A DNA stretch of 64,000 bases from Dioscorea cayenensis subsp. rotundata. Lineage: Eukaryota; Streptophyta; Magnoliopsida; Dioscoreales; Dioscoreaceae. Location of the stretch: the NCBI RefSeq assembly GCF_009730915.1, contig NC_052486.1, positions 23,878,137-23,942,136 of the forward strand, written 5' to 3'. Shown here in pieces: positions 38,380-50,304 of this stretch. A model generated the notes under the pieces. It was given only the letters and a program-made list of their open reading frames with translations, ran no database searches and was not told the DNA's origin. Positions within the stretch are counted from its first letter, which is position 1. Each line of letters starts with the position of its first letter. The translations under genes and the position numbers were made by a program.

Positions 38380-38599
38380 TAGGAGTTTGATCTCTCTCGG
38401 GAGGGGACTTGTTCTTAAATAAAATCTCTAGTGGATTTCCAAATGTGCACCAAAAAGAGCAGCAAAGACTTTTGAGGAATTTGCTGAAGAAGTGCGATAG
38501 CAGTTAGAAGAGAAAGACTTGCAGTGAGTCACCGGCGGCTTTTTTCCAAGGAAGGCACACACACTCACAGAGTCTCAGAGGGAGCGGACGAGAGCGTGG

Positions 38600-40607
38600 G
38601 TTGTTGCCATTAAAAACACAAGTCTTCAATTCCAAGTACTACTACTACTTATTATTATTATTATTATTATTATTTAAAAAAGTTAATAAATCACGTTTAT
38701 TAAGAAAAAGAACCAAAACAAACAACAACCCTTCCACTAACCATAAAAACAAAAATAACAGAAAAAAATTAAAAAAAAAACAACGGGTCTCCTGACCCTC
38801 TTAGAACAGAAGAACTACTACTACTTCTGTTTTTGTTTCCTATTTTTTATTTTTTATAATATTTTTATTATTTAAAAAATCTTTTAATTTGGAACTTATA
38901 AAATTCTCTTTTACTAGATATAATAATTAACAGGGAATCCTAGAAAATAAATAAAGTCATAATATCTTATCATATATATAAAAAAAAAAAAACTTGTGAG
39001 CTCTGCGGTGGGCTGGGACGTGACACTCTGTCAAAAAATAAATAAATATTTTGGGTTGTATTAAAAACAATTTAATTAATTGATTTGTGAGTGCCACTGT
39101 GATTTATATATACCAGTTGCTTGAAGATGAGTAAGCTTTTTTAAAAAAAAAGAAAAAAAAAAAGAAAAAAAAATGAATAAACCACCGTGTGAGCAGTTTA
39201 TATTTGCAACTCCAAATTATAATATTATCATCCTCACTCTAAGTCAAAAGTCTTGATTAATAAAATGCATAATTAAACAACTCTGCTAATCATCGGTTTC
39301 ATGTGATAATGCTGCTTCTATCCTCTCTTTAGAGGGTCTCTGTCAAGAATCCGCAGGCTGTTAAAAATGAAAGAGAAAAAATTAAAGAACTCCATCCGAA
39401 GAATTCACATTGCACATTCATTGAATTATCATCAAGAAATTTTCACTGAGTGATGATGAATCGATGATGGAGTTGGGAATGAGTCACAGCACAAAATCCA
39501 CTAGGCATTGTCTTCCCATGCATCAACTCCAAGGGACCAGACCTCTATTATGCACACATTGTCCGTTTGGATCAACTCTATGATTGAGACGTACGACATA
39601 TTTATATGACAAGTAACAAGTTGTTGTTTGATTGGTAATTGGTAGTGCTGCAGCTGCTAAAGCATTCCATTTACCCGTATATCCAGTGTTTCAGGTGATG
39701 ATTCTTCACCGTTTATCATTTTTTTTTTACGCACCTTTGCCTTCTGTGCTGCTTTTAGCTCGTTATTTGTAAAGAAATGGGGCCAGACTGTCTACCAATC
39801 TGAACCATGACATTCACATAAATTGAAATTCAGAAAATTGAATCGAATTTGAATACGGAAGATGTGCCTTTTGGGTTGAAGAGGACAGACATATAAAAGA
39901 ATGTCTCTTTGAGCAAAAAGACGCTACACATAATCCATGCCTCGTTGTCTTCTCTTCTTGGGAATGAAAGAACTCCATTATTCAGTTACATGTACAGTAA
40001 TTAGATTACTAGTTGGCATTATAAAAAACGGATTCACAGTGTCAAATAGTATAGTTGCTTGCAAATATTGCTCGCTGCTTCAATTCATCTTGGTTGAATA
40101 ATAATAGTTTCAATCCAGTCTGAAATTACACAATAACCGGGCTGAGCTCAACCAGCCCATCCCCAACACAAAATTTTTGTTTTTAGCCCATCTGTATGCA
40201 TTGCATTGATTTGTTAAACCTCTGTTTTTTTGTTTTAATTAAAAAAGTCACATTAAAAACTTACATAGAGATATCATCACTGTACATGAGTTGAATTTGT
40301 TTAAGCTCAATTAAAAAATTAATAATGCTAATAATGATAATAAGCAGAAATTAGCAACAAAAAAGAGTACGAATGAGTTTTCAAATACCCTTTAAAAAAA
40401 AAATTCAAATACATAAAAACTTGAGTTGTTGTAGAAATATTTATGGTATGATAAATGATAACAACTGTTTATTTATTTATTATTACTATGATTGAATAGT
40501 AATGTAAGAAGACCAGACTGAGATAGAGATAGAGATAGAGATATAGAGATAGAGATAGATAAGCCAAAGGCCTCCGGCGTCACTCCCGGGTGTGACTTGT
40601 GAGGAAG
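38600..40607. other. Intergenic region between divergent RopGEF14 and FSD2
   Basis: This spacer holds both promoters. It is AT-rich with (ATT)n at about 38648-38674. A GATAGA/GATATA repeat at about 40518-40562 lies 45 to 90 bp upstream of the FSD2 ATG; read on the other strand it is a CT-rich tract, common in plant leaders. No coding sequence is visible. Confidence 0.5.
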
Positions 40608-43600
40608 ATGCAGGTAGCCGTTTATTCTTCTTCTTCTTATTGCTCCGCTCTCACTCCGCATTTATTCATGGCTTCCAATTCCAAACCCAAGACCAAGGTT
40701 TGTCCCTCCTTAAAAACCCTAGATAAACCCTTTCTTTCAATGCTGCTAAATCTAGCGCCATGGTATTGGTCGCAGCTGATCACAAGAGGCTGTGGACCAT
40801 CGTCGTCTTACAAGAAGAAGAAGAAGAAGAAGGTGCTTTGTCAGATTGAGCTCAAACCGCCTCCTTATCCAACCGTACGTACACCTCCCTCTCTTCACTC
40901 TCCTCCTACCCCTGCCTAAATTCTTAATAATTCATATATATATTTTTGTTGCTTCTATTCTGGTATTTGCTTTACTTGTTCATCAATGATGATTGATGGA
41001 GCCATTCATTCCCCAGAACGCATTGGAGCCATACATTAGCCGGGAGTCGTTGGAGTACCATTGGAGCAGGCATCACAGAGGCCATGTCCACAGCCTCAAC
41101 AAGCAGATTGCTGGGACTGACCTCGATGATATGCCATTGGAGGACATCATTCTCACTTCCTATAATAAGGGTCATTTCCTCCCTTCTTTCAACCATGCTG
41201 CCCAGGTCTTCAATTTCACCCAAATATATATATATTTATATTTATGTTCTTCTTCACTTGTATGTTTATGTATGCAAGCTGTTAAAATAAATAATAAATA
41301 ATAAATAATAAATAATAAAAATAACATGTTTCATCTTTACAGGTCTGGAACCATGATTTCTTCTGGCAATCCATGAAGCCAGGTGGTGGAGGACGTCCCT
41401 CCGGCCAACTTCTACAATTGATTGAAAGGGACTTTGGCTCACTTGAAAGAATGCTGATGGAACTCAAGGCTGCTGCATCAACACAATTTGGGTCTGGCTG
41501 GGCTTGGCTTGTGTGTGAGTTGCTGCTTCTCAATTGCTTGCCCAATCTTGCTCTGCTGCATTCATTTGATATTTCCATCATGTTTAAGGAGCTTCTTTTT
41601 TTTTTTTTCCTGTTCGCATTAACATCAGACAAGGCAAACAAATTAGATGTGGGGAATGCTGTGAATCCCCTCCCCTCGGAGAAGGATAACAAACTTGTTG
41701 TTGCAAAGACTCCAAATGCGGTGAATCCGTTGGTCTGGGACTACTCTGTAAGCATTTTTCACTGGGCAGTGACCATTCATTATCGGTATTTATTTTATGC
41801 ATCCATGTTACTTTCTTTTTATATTGTCCGACTTGTGCTTGAGCGTTCACATGATAGTTCATGGTCTTTATTCTTTAATCAGCTCCAATGCTTTGGTGAT
41901 ACCTGGATGAGAGGAATTCAGTGATATATCTTCATTTCTGCTCAAATCTCTGAATATAAATAAGAATTAATAACCATATGGAGGTTTTACCCTATATATT
42001 AAAGAAGCCAGAATCCTGCAATTGGTGGCTCAAAGAGATGAAACTGTGTAAACGGATGTTTTCCCCCAATAGGCTTGTGTTAAACCTTGTGATATTCATG
42101 TTCTTTTGTGTGCCATCATTCAAATTATGTGGTAGGTCAATAGTGTCACTCTGCTGGCAACCATTAAATTCAAGAATTGATCTTTCAGAATCATGTACAG
42201 TCTCCACGTTACTAAATTTAAATGCCAAATTCATTTTCCCCACATCAAAGTCCAGGGGTTGTGGCTTTAAATTTCAAATTTTTGTTGACTCTTATATCTT
42301 TTGCTATTGTCATCTAGATTAGTTCTATCACTTTCGCTTCCAACAACTATAGTTTTTTAATGTGTATTTTTGGCAAATCTTACAAGGGCACAGACTGTAC
42401 AATGCTCTGAGTACCAATGCCCACAATCATTCACTCCTTTGTTCTTGTCACTTTTAATATAGGCCCTGTACACAGGGCAGGTTTAGCAGATTTCCTCTCA
42501 AGGACAATCTTCCACCAATGTAGGGATAACCCTTCAGGTTTTTCTTTCTATTGAGGCATGGAGTTTTTATGTTATTTTTCTACTAGACTATAACATCAAG
42601 CTCTTGTTAAGCTGTGAAAGATCAAACACAAATTACTAAACTCTGACAATGAACCGTCTTAACATTGCATCCAACCTAGCAAATAACGGTAGATGAGCTT
42701 TCAGTTAGAGAATGTAAAAATCATTCACAAGCTTTAACGATCTAGTTCCTAAATGTACTGCTTTTTGAAAGGGGAAAAACTCATTCAATAGCTTAACACA
42801 TTCCCTCCCGTGTCAGGTCGGTGGTGTTTTGTGAAATGTGCTTAGCAGCCACCATTTGACATTGACTGATGTTTCATTTCATCTGTTATTTGATTTCTTA
42901 AGAGGGATAAGCTTGTGATTATTATCTTAGGTGTTGATTTCCATGTGTTTCTATTGTTCTAAAAAGAAGCTGACCAGATGATATTGATGTTTCATTGCAG
43001 CCACTCCTTGCTATTGATGTCTGGGAGGTATGCTTTTTAACTGCATATTACTTTTGAATTATATACTTTTTCCAGGTTAACACTTGCTTAAAGTTGTTAC
43101 TGATAATTAAATTGGTCCAACAGCATGCCTACTACCTTGACTATGAGGTAAAGCTAGCTTTGATGAGTAACATAACTAAACTCTAGTTTTAGGGCTTGTT
43201 TGGGATGGCTTTTAAAAAAAAGTGCTTTTTTGTTAAGTTGTAGAAGCACTTTTTTTTTAAGTGCTTTGGAGAGTAAGTTAAGTGCTTTTTAATGTTTTAT
43301 GTTTGGGTAAACTAATGCAAAAGCACTTTTATATGTGTGAATTGTTTGGATGTAGATTTTTAAAAGTGCTTTTAGGGGTGGGAAATTACTAAAATGGGCA
43401 TTCATAAGTTTTTATTAAATTACTATTATACATTGTTAATAATAATTATTATTATAATAATGACTTAATATATTATGAGCAAAATAATAATAATAAGTAA
43501 TAATTATCATTATTATTATTATTATTAGAACTTAATGTATTATGATTGTAATAATAATTATTATTAATTATCATTATTATTATTGTTATTATTATAACTT

Positions 43601-44211
43601 AATGTATTATGATTATAATAATAATTATTAATTATCATCATCATCGTAATTACTATTATAATGTGTTATGATTATAAAATTATTATTATAACTTAGGGCT
43701 AGAGATGGGGAAATGTTAGAAAAAAACATGGGCAATTTAGTAATTTTACAACCCACAAAACAGCTTTTGAAAAGTGCTTTTTTCAAAAGCACCAGTTGAG
43801 CAGCTTATGAAAAAAGCTGTATTTCAGCTTTTTTCACAGCTTCAGCTTTTTCCCAAAAGCCAACACAAACATGGTTTTTAAAACCCAGAAGTGCTTTTTT
43901 TATAAAAAAGCACTTCTGGGCTTTAAAAAAGCCATCCCAAACAAGCCCTTAGTCACAGATTGATTTTGTTCCTGAATGACCTTTTTTGGAAATTTGAGCA
44001 GCACCGGCGGGTTGACTATGTATCAACTTTCTTGGAGAAGCTCGTCTCTTGGGAAGCTGTATCATCCAGGCTTGAGATGGCAATGCAAAGAGCAGCGAAG
44101 AGAGCAAGAGAAGAAGAGAAGAAAAGAATGGAGGAAGATGATATGATAATAGGGGACAAGAAAGCTATGGAGGTATACTTGAACAGTGATGAAGATTCTG
44201 AGACTGAATGA
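40608..44211 (+). CDS. FSD2: Chloroplast iron superoxide dismutase, FSD2 (PAP9) type
   Basis: Exons: 40608-40697, 40776-40874, 41017-41205, 41343-41514, 41629-41747, 43001-43027, 43124-43147, 44002-44211, GT-AG throughout, 309 residues. Fe-SOD converts superoxide to hydrogen peroxide and oxygen; FSD2 and FSD3 are plastid proteins of the plastid RNA polymerase complex. A Ser-rich targeting N-terminus precedes LKPPPYP. Iron ligands are His78 (EYHW), His130 (VWNHDFFW), Asp229 and His233 (DVWEHAYYLDY). Gln126 is the Fe-type second-sphere glutamine. The long C-terminal tail of Arg/Glu-rich then acidic residues ([12 protein letters not shown]) marks FSD2 rather than FSD1 or FSD3. The gateway Tyr (Tyr34 in the E. 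coli enzyme) is His86 here. Exons 6 and 7 are only 27 and 24 bp. The 78-bp first intron is in frame without stops and could be retained. Confidence 0.93.
43192..43948. mobile_element. Tourist-like MITE in the last FSD2 intron
   Basis: The 757-bp element begins GGGCTTGTTTGGGATGGC and ends with its exact complement; the first 22 bases are perfectly inverted. TTA flanks both ends (43189-43191 and 43949-43951), the 3-bp target typical of PIF/Harbinger MITEs. Many AAGTGCTTTT motifs lie in both arms, and the middle is an ATT/AAT-rich stretch. No transposase. It enlarges the intron between microexon 7 and exon 8. Confidence 0.92.
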
Positions 44212-47200
44212 TAACACATGCAATCTTTTTCAAAGATTCATTGACATAGTTTGAAGACTTTATTGCATGCCCGATACATATTGGGTTACAACACATCTGA
44301 TTGCAACAGAGATGACCATGTTGTTCAACTTGTAACTGCATCTTTGTAAATGATTTTGGTTCCAGAAGCACAAAATGAAACTCCATTGTGTATTAATTTG
44401 TTATATTGAAGCACGGATGCTTGTTTGTGTTTCTCTTATATTGAAATCTCAAATATAAGCTCAGCCCAAGTGAGGGAGGGAGGGTGAATTGGTGTGAGCA
44501 CTGAATCCAAGAGGACGCTCTCCTAGTCCCCAATAATTTTGTGGGACCAATGGAATAACACTAGTGAGTAGTGAATAGCCATAGAGGGAAGTGACGGTGT
44601 AGTAAAAAATAAATAAATAAATAAATAAATAAACCCAGAAAGAAAGATCCGGGTTGGCAGACCTACATTTTTGACTTGATCAGCCTCCTGAGTCCTGAGA
44701 CCTAACACACCTCTCTTTGCCCATCCAGCCTCAGCCTGGGCCCGGGCCTCCTTTTTCTTTATTCATAGTGGTCTGAAAAGAATAAAAAGTCCTTGCTTGG
44801 TACCCAAGCAATCTGTCTAACAATAAAATATATATAATTTTCAAAGAACCCGAAATAAGAGCTAAAGATAATAGTATAATTCATTTTATTCAATAAAATT
44901 ATGATTTATTCATATTTATTTAAAAAAAAAATAAATAAATAATAGTATAGTATAGATAATAAAAGCACAACAATTTTTGCGGCTGTTTACAATAAAAATG
45001 GGCACAATGTTTGCACTACAGGTAAAGTAATGTCCCATCAGAAGAATTAAAAGCGACCAACTTTCTCGGTGGAACCATATCTTCATTGATCCATCAGAAA
45101 AGCAATAACACCTCATGGCAATCCAAAAGTGGTAAGTGAACAGGATGCAAAATATAACACTTTCAGTAGGCAAGCATAGCCGGCGCATAGCCGAGAAACT
45201 TTTGACACCGCCTGACATGCTGAACCAAAAAAAAAAAAACAGAGCGTCTACAAGCACAAAATCTTTATTATTTAAAAGAAAGAAATTGCAAAATAGAAAG
45301 TATCAATGATTAAGCTCCCTTACCATACAAGGCACAAAAGCTTTAATCAACAATGGTATTTTGTACATGCATTTTTCAAAATGACTAGTAATTTCCTTGA
45401 TGGACATTGGAGAGAAAAGTTTAATAAAATAGTATCACCCCCTTCACAATATTAGAACAGTAAAGGTTCCTTCCGCCCATTTTTTTTTTTTTTTAAAGAA
45501 AAAGAAAAAGGTTAATATCTATCAGTCATTTAACAAATCTGGTGAGAAGTTATATGTGAAATCTATCTGGCAAATTCCATGCACTATCATGTTTCTTCTC
45601 GGGAGAATAAAAGAGAGCCCTGCTCATTTTCTACCTCAATCATTTCCAATTCCAAACTTTGCGAGGAAGTAAATATACATGTTAACTATATAAGGATTAA
45701 TCACAGCAAAAAGGGATAAAAGTTGAATACATGACCTCACCTCATTAACATTAACTAATTAAACCCCCTGTGTGTGTGTATCCTACAACAGTTTCAGAGT
45801 CTTCATCACAACAAAACAGATTTAGTATTATATCATGCAACATAATACTTCCATCGATTGAAGCAAATGAACCCGAAAATTCTAGCAGTAAGATGAAAGA
45901 GCAATATTATTGAGCCCATTCGTCCATTTGAACAACACAACACAACACAACACAACACATGGGGATAATTAATTTGTATAATCCTCTGACAATCTGTGTT
46001 TGGATGGTCAAGCAAACCATACTTTTTAATCATGATAAGAATGGTGGGCAAGTGTCGAAACATATTTTGTCCAAATATTATGTCTCTGAAGCTGGAGCTG
46101 GAGCTGGAGCCTGAAGGCATCATGCAGTTTTCTGCGTAGATGCTGTGCTGACAGAACAACGTCAAGAGGAAAACAGAAAGAAGTAAACAAACAAACAAAC
46201 AAACAAAAGAATCCACATCTTGATTAATCAGACAGAGGCATGCTCACAGACATCGGATCGGAGATTACTTAGTAAATAAAACTAAGCAAGTCTTAAAAAT
46301 TCGTTCGTCTGGCTTAAGAAAAAAGTGAAGAAAAAAAATTTGTCAAATTTCACTAACAAATTAACTTCCATATCCAACACTCTTGAAAATCAAGCTTCTG
46401 TATGACTCGTAGCATCAATAATTTCCGAGGCTTTAAATGGTTATTGTTTGAAGGTCTGATACCTCTGAAGTGAGACCAGACATGCAGGAATAAGAAACAA
46501 ATATGCAAATAAAAGGAAGTAATTCATAATCACGGAATTCACCAATGCAACGGAACAAAGGTTAGATCTTCTGATCAAAAGACAAGCCCCTTCTCTAGGA
46601 ATTCAACAAAAAAAAAAAATTATTTAAAAAAAGAGCATCATTTCAAGCTTGTACATTTCAAATCAAAGTTCACGCTGAAACGTAGAAGAAGCAGATGGAA
46701 AATCCTAAGAGATGTTGAGGATTCAAATATCTGAAATAAGTTCCAATGTGCAAAACCAAAGAAAGTTAGAAAGCTTCCGCGAAAATTTAAGCCTTACTTG
46801 GCCAGAAGAATGATTGATACTAAAAAGTTTCACGCGGAGTAATTCAAGTAGTAAGTAAAATCAACTGAAATAACCGTAAATAAATAAATAAAAAAAGAGA
46901 CCTTTGTTTTCCGTGCAGCGATAAGATTTAAACAGGAAGGAATTCGATCAGGCGAGGTGACCTCCCAAATCCGAAATCATTAATTGAATCAAAAGGTAAT
47001 CAGAAGAAATTAAGATCCAACCTTTGGCTATGGATTAATTAGGGTATGCAGCAAATGCAAACTTGCAAAAAAAAAGTGAGATATATCGCTGGCCGGCTCC
47101 GATTCAGTTGATGCAAGGCGGGATCCGGACGACCACGAAGGGATCGAAGGCATTCCCGACCTGCACCAAGCGAATCAGAGCCCACCGCGACTCAAAGGAG

Positions 47201-47340
47201 TGTCAACGTAGCACAATAAAACGAGAGAAACCCTAGTCCCGCAGCTCCCTTCCCTCTGCACAGCACTCTTAATTTGTTTCTCATGTGGGGTTGCGGGCGC
47301 TGGGTTGGAGTGGATGAGCACTGCTTGTGCTTCGTGGGAA
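44212..47340 (-). other. Candidate minus-strand transcript without a clear protein
   Basis: From about 47300 down to 47160 the minus strand has a GC-richer leader with an AGGGTTTC box and GTGCAG|GTCGGG, a possible donor. An ATG at about 47152 opens a short frame (MPSIPSWSSGSRLAS). Downstream short frames at 45833-46216 and 44916-45257 show no domain and look accidental. Plus-strand 44212-44450 is probably the FSD2 3' UTR. An (AAAT)n run lies at about 44608-44633. A noncoding RNA or a very small protein gene is possible. Confidence 0.35.
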
Positions 47341-47345
47341 GCTAC

Positions 47346-47387
47346 TATTTATAGGATCGATGGAGGGACCAGATCGAGACACGTGTC
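47346..47387 (-). promoter_or_regulatory. TATA box with upstream palindromic ABRE/G-box
   Basis: On the minus strand TATAAATA (47346-47353) lies 25 bp downstream of the perfect palindrome GACACGTGTC (47378-47387), a strong ABA-response/G-box core. The leader of the candidate transcript begins about 35-50 bp further on. This is the best core promoter of the interval and points to stress or ABA control of whatever it drives. Confidence 0.6.
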
Positions 47388-47389
47388 CC

Positions 47390-49137
47390 ACATCCGACTT
47401 TAGCACTTTTTTTCGCAAAGAAGACTGAGATAATTGTTTATTTATTTATTTATTTATTTATTTATGTATAATGCTTTGCCAACTTTAAAAGAGGATGTAT
47501 AGTTATGAAAGAGATTATCAAATATGAGTAATTAAAATATACATGGGAAGAGATGATATAATTAGTTGTTGCGTATTTGAGGCAGTGTGTTATAATAACA
47601 TAACATAACATGCATTAATTTTGGCATTGGTTGTCATATAACTATTTTTGGTTGGAGGACAAATGGAGATTTGTAGACAAACAATCTATATTTTTGCAAA
47701 TGGGCGGATGCAAGTCAGGTTTCCTTGTGGACAAAAGTCGCTTTCAATGGAACAGCTGCATTCTATCAATCAATGTCATGTCATGTGTTAATATAACACA
47801 ACACTCTTTTGTTTTTTCTGATTTCTTATTCTTCTACTACTTTTAAATTGGTTTGCCTCTCTAGAGTTAATTAATAGGAATACTATATATCCTATTATTA
47901 TTATTATTATTATTGTAATTTGTAAACATGCAAGGTACCTTCCAATCAATGCCTGGGTGCCATCTTTTTTTCAAGCCCGCAACACACAATTGTCAAAAAA
48001 GCAAGCAAAGTTGAGGCTACTTTTCTATCTTTTCTGGTTGCAATTATTGACTAAACTATAAAACTTACATCTCGAAATGATATTGTAGGGCGACACCTGG
48101 CAATAGGTAGAAGCTTCAAGTATATATACATGCTGCAACAAAACAACCATGGTTTCCTCTAGTGTATATATATATATGGTACTTACGTACACAAATGCAT
48201 ATATGTTAATTGCATGCATGAATGACATATGTACATATATTTATATCTACACACACACATACCAGGTCCAGGAATGGCAGACATGTGATGAGAAAATGGC
48301 ATCCATGACCAAGGCACACTCTAGACACACTAATAATAATATTAAAGGCTAGCTATCTGAGAATGGATTCATTGGTCTTTTTCAAAGGCATGGACATAAT
48401 GGTAATCCATCCAAGCAGTGCATGTATATATCATGTATTGTGGAGATGGAGGGGCTTGGCATGAGCTGTGTGCTTCTGACCTGTTCTTTCTTTATTTGAT
48501 AGAACAAATGAAGTCATTTATAGCCAAAAAAGGATCAGGATGATAATCGGACTGCTGCATTAATTTGCATTGCATGGGAATGAATTAATTAAATGAAAGA
48601 TATTAGATATGCAAGCATATATGTGTTTGTGCGCGCGCATAGAACAAACAAAGTACGCATCATGTGAGAATGGGCAGGAAGGAATATAAGCATAAGTAAG
48701 TAAAGTGTGTGTGTGTATATATATATATATATAATATAACCATAGAACAGTGAGACAGGCAGATGCTTCATGCTTTGATGAATATGCTGGCACACATAAC
48801 ACCACACACATGTACTCATTCGCATATACATACACATGTACATCTGGTAGCCTCTCCCATTCAGCATCCCTCACTCTGCTCCTCTGAACAAATATTAAAA
48901 AGTGAGGACAGGCCCCTGACGATTCCATTCATATGCCAGTCCAGCACATGCTGCCTTCACTTTTTTTTTTACCCTCGCGTCTGCATCTTCTACTGTGTTT
49001 TAGCCATGTAAAGTTACGCAATTCACAACATACAACAATATTATATATATATATATATATATGTATAAATATTATATTTGAGAAGGACAGCAAGCCCCTC
49101 TCTCTTAATCTTTATGCATAGGTAGGTGAAGGAGACA
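47390..49137. other. Intergenic AT-rich DNA
   Basis: Contains (TTTA)n at about 47437-47464, (ATT)n at about 47895-47915 and (TA)n runs near 48165, 48716 and 49042. Short frames in both strands are accidental. No RNA gene or hairpin of microRNA type was recognised. Confidence 0.45.
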
Positions 49138-49145
49138 CATGTCAG

Positions 49146-50296
49146 CAGGGGCGGAACCAAGGGGGGGCGAGCGGGGGCTTCAGCCCCCCCTCGGCTCTGG
49201 TGAGGTTGTTTTCCGGCACCGTTGAAGTTAGGCTTTTTATATAAATTAATATTAGATAATATTTTGTTTGTATGTAATTATTATGTAATCTCAATGTGCT
49301 AGAGTGGCCGGTGAGAATTTGATGGTTAGAGCCCACCCAGGTTCAATTCTCTTAAGTTGCTTGAACTTTTGATATTATTACTAATTAAAAACAAGTTTTT
49401 TTATTTTTTAAAAATTACTGAAAATTTAAAAAAAAATAAGGAAAAAATTAAATTGATAATGAGGGATTGAAATTTCAAATTTTCATTAAAATTTATGGAT
49501 AATATTAATAAAATTTATAAAAAAAAATTTAATAATTAAAAAAATTAAGTTGATAATGGGTTTGCAATATTAAGTTTTTTTGATACTTTTACTAATTAAA
49601 AAAACAAGTTTTCTTATTTTTCAAAAATGTTGCTTTAAATTTTAAATTTTAAAAAAATTTAAGGTAAAAAAATTAAATTGATAATGAGGCATTGAAATTT
49701 CAAATTTTTCAATAAAAAAATTTATGAATAATATTAATAAAATTTATAAAAAAATAATTTAATAATTTTAAAAATTAAGTTGATAATGGGTTGTCGTGTT
49801 AAGTTTTTTTGACGAGTTTACTAATTAACAAGTTTTCTTATTTTTAAAAAGTTGCCAAAATTTTAAATTTTATAAAAATTTAAGGGAAAAAAATTAAGTT
49901 GATAATGTGGCATTCAAATTTCAAATTTTCAATAAAAAGTTTCTGAATAATATTAATAGAATTTATAAAAATAATTTAATATTTTTTTTAACAAATTAAG
50001 TTGATGATGTGGCATGGCAAATATAAATTAGTTGTTATAATATAATACTATACATGTTAGAGTGCTTGAATGATTGTTTAGTTGTTTAGTTGAACATAAT
50101 TGTTTTTTTAGTTAGATACATCATGACAACAATAGTAGTTCAAATTATAGTTAATGTTCTTTTTTTCACTATAGGTATATTCAAATTGTAGTTATATTAT
50201 TGAACTATTTTTTTACTGTAGATAATTATTTTATTTGATAATTTTTTTACACTTTCACTTCAGCCCCCCTACCGGTAAGTTCTGGTTCCGCCACTG
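49146..50296. mobile_element. Second non-autonomous hAT-type element, 1151 bp
   Basis: Terminal inverted repeats CAGGGGCGGAACCA and CAGTGGCGGAACCA (13 of 14 match). Flanking 8-bp copies CATGTCAG (49138-49145) and CATGTCAA (50297-50304) differ at one base. As in the element at 5828, a short GC hairpin (GGGGGC, loop TTCA, GCCCCC) lies just inside the left end and a CCCCCC tract just inside the right end, so the two belong to one group. There is no transposase frame. The middle is a tandem repeat. Confidence 0.9.
49380..50005. repeat. Internal ~210-230-bp tandem repeat of the hAT element
   Basis: Units start at ACTAATTAA near 49380, 49591 and 49820. Each unit has the order ACAAGTTTTYTTATTTTT, AATTGATAATG, TTGAAATTTCAAATTTTC, AATAATATTAATA and AAGTTGATAATGGG. 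About 2.8 copies make up more than half of the element. Confidence 0.85.
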
Positions 50297-50304
50297 CATG
50301 TCAA

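Noticed and set aside
48560-48928. 122-residue Cys/Tyr-rich ORF
   Set aside because: It runs through a (TATG/CA)-rich simple-sequence stretch. No family resemblance and no promoter.
48160-48960. MicroRNA precursor
   Set aside because: No known plant miRNA sequence and no long matched foldback was seen; only TA-rich self-complementarity.
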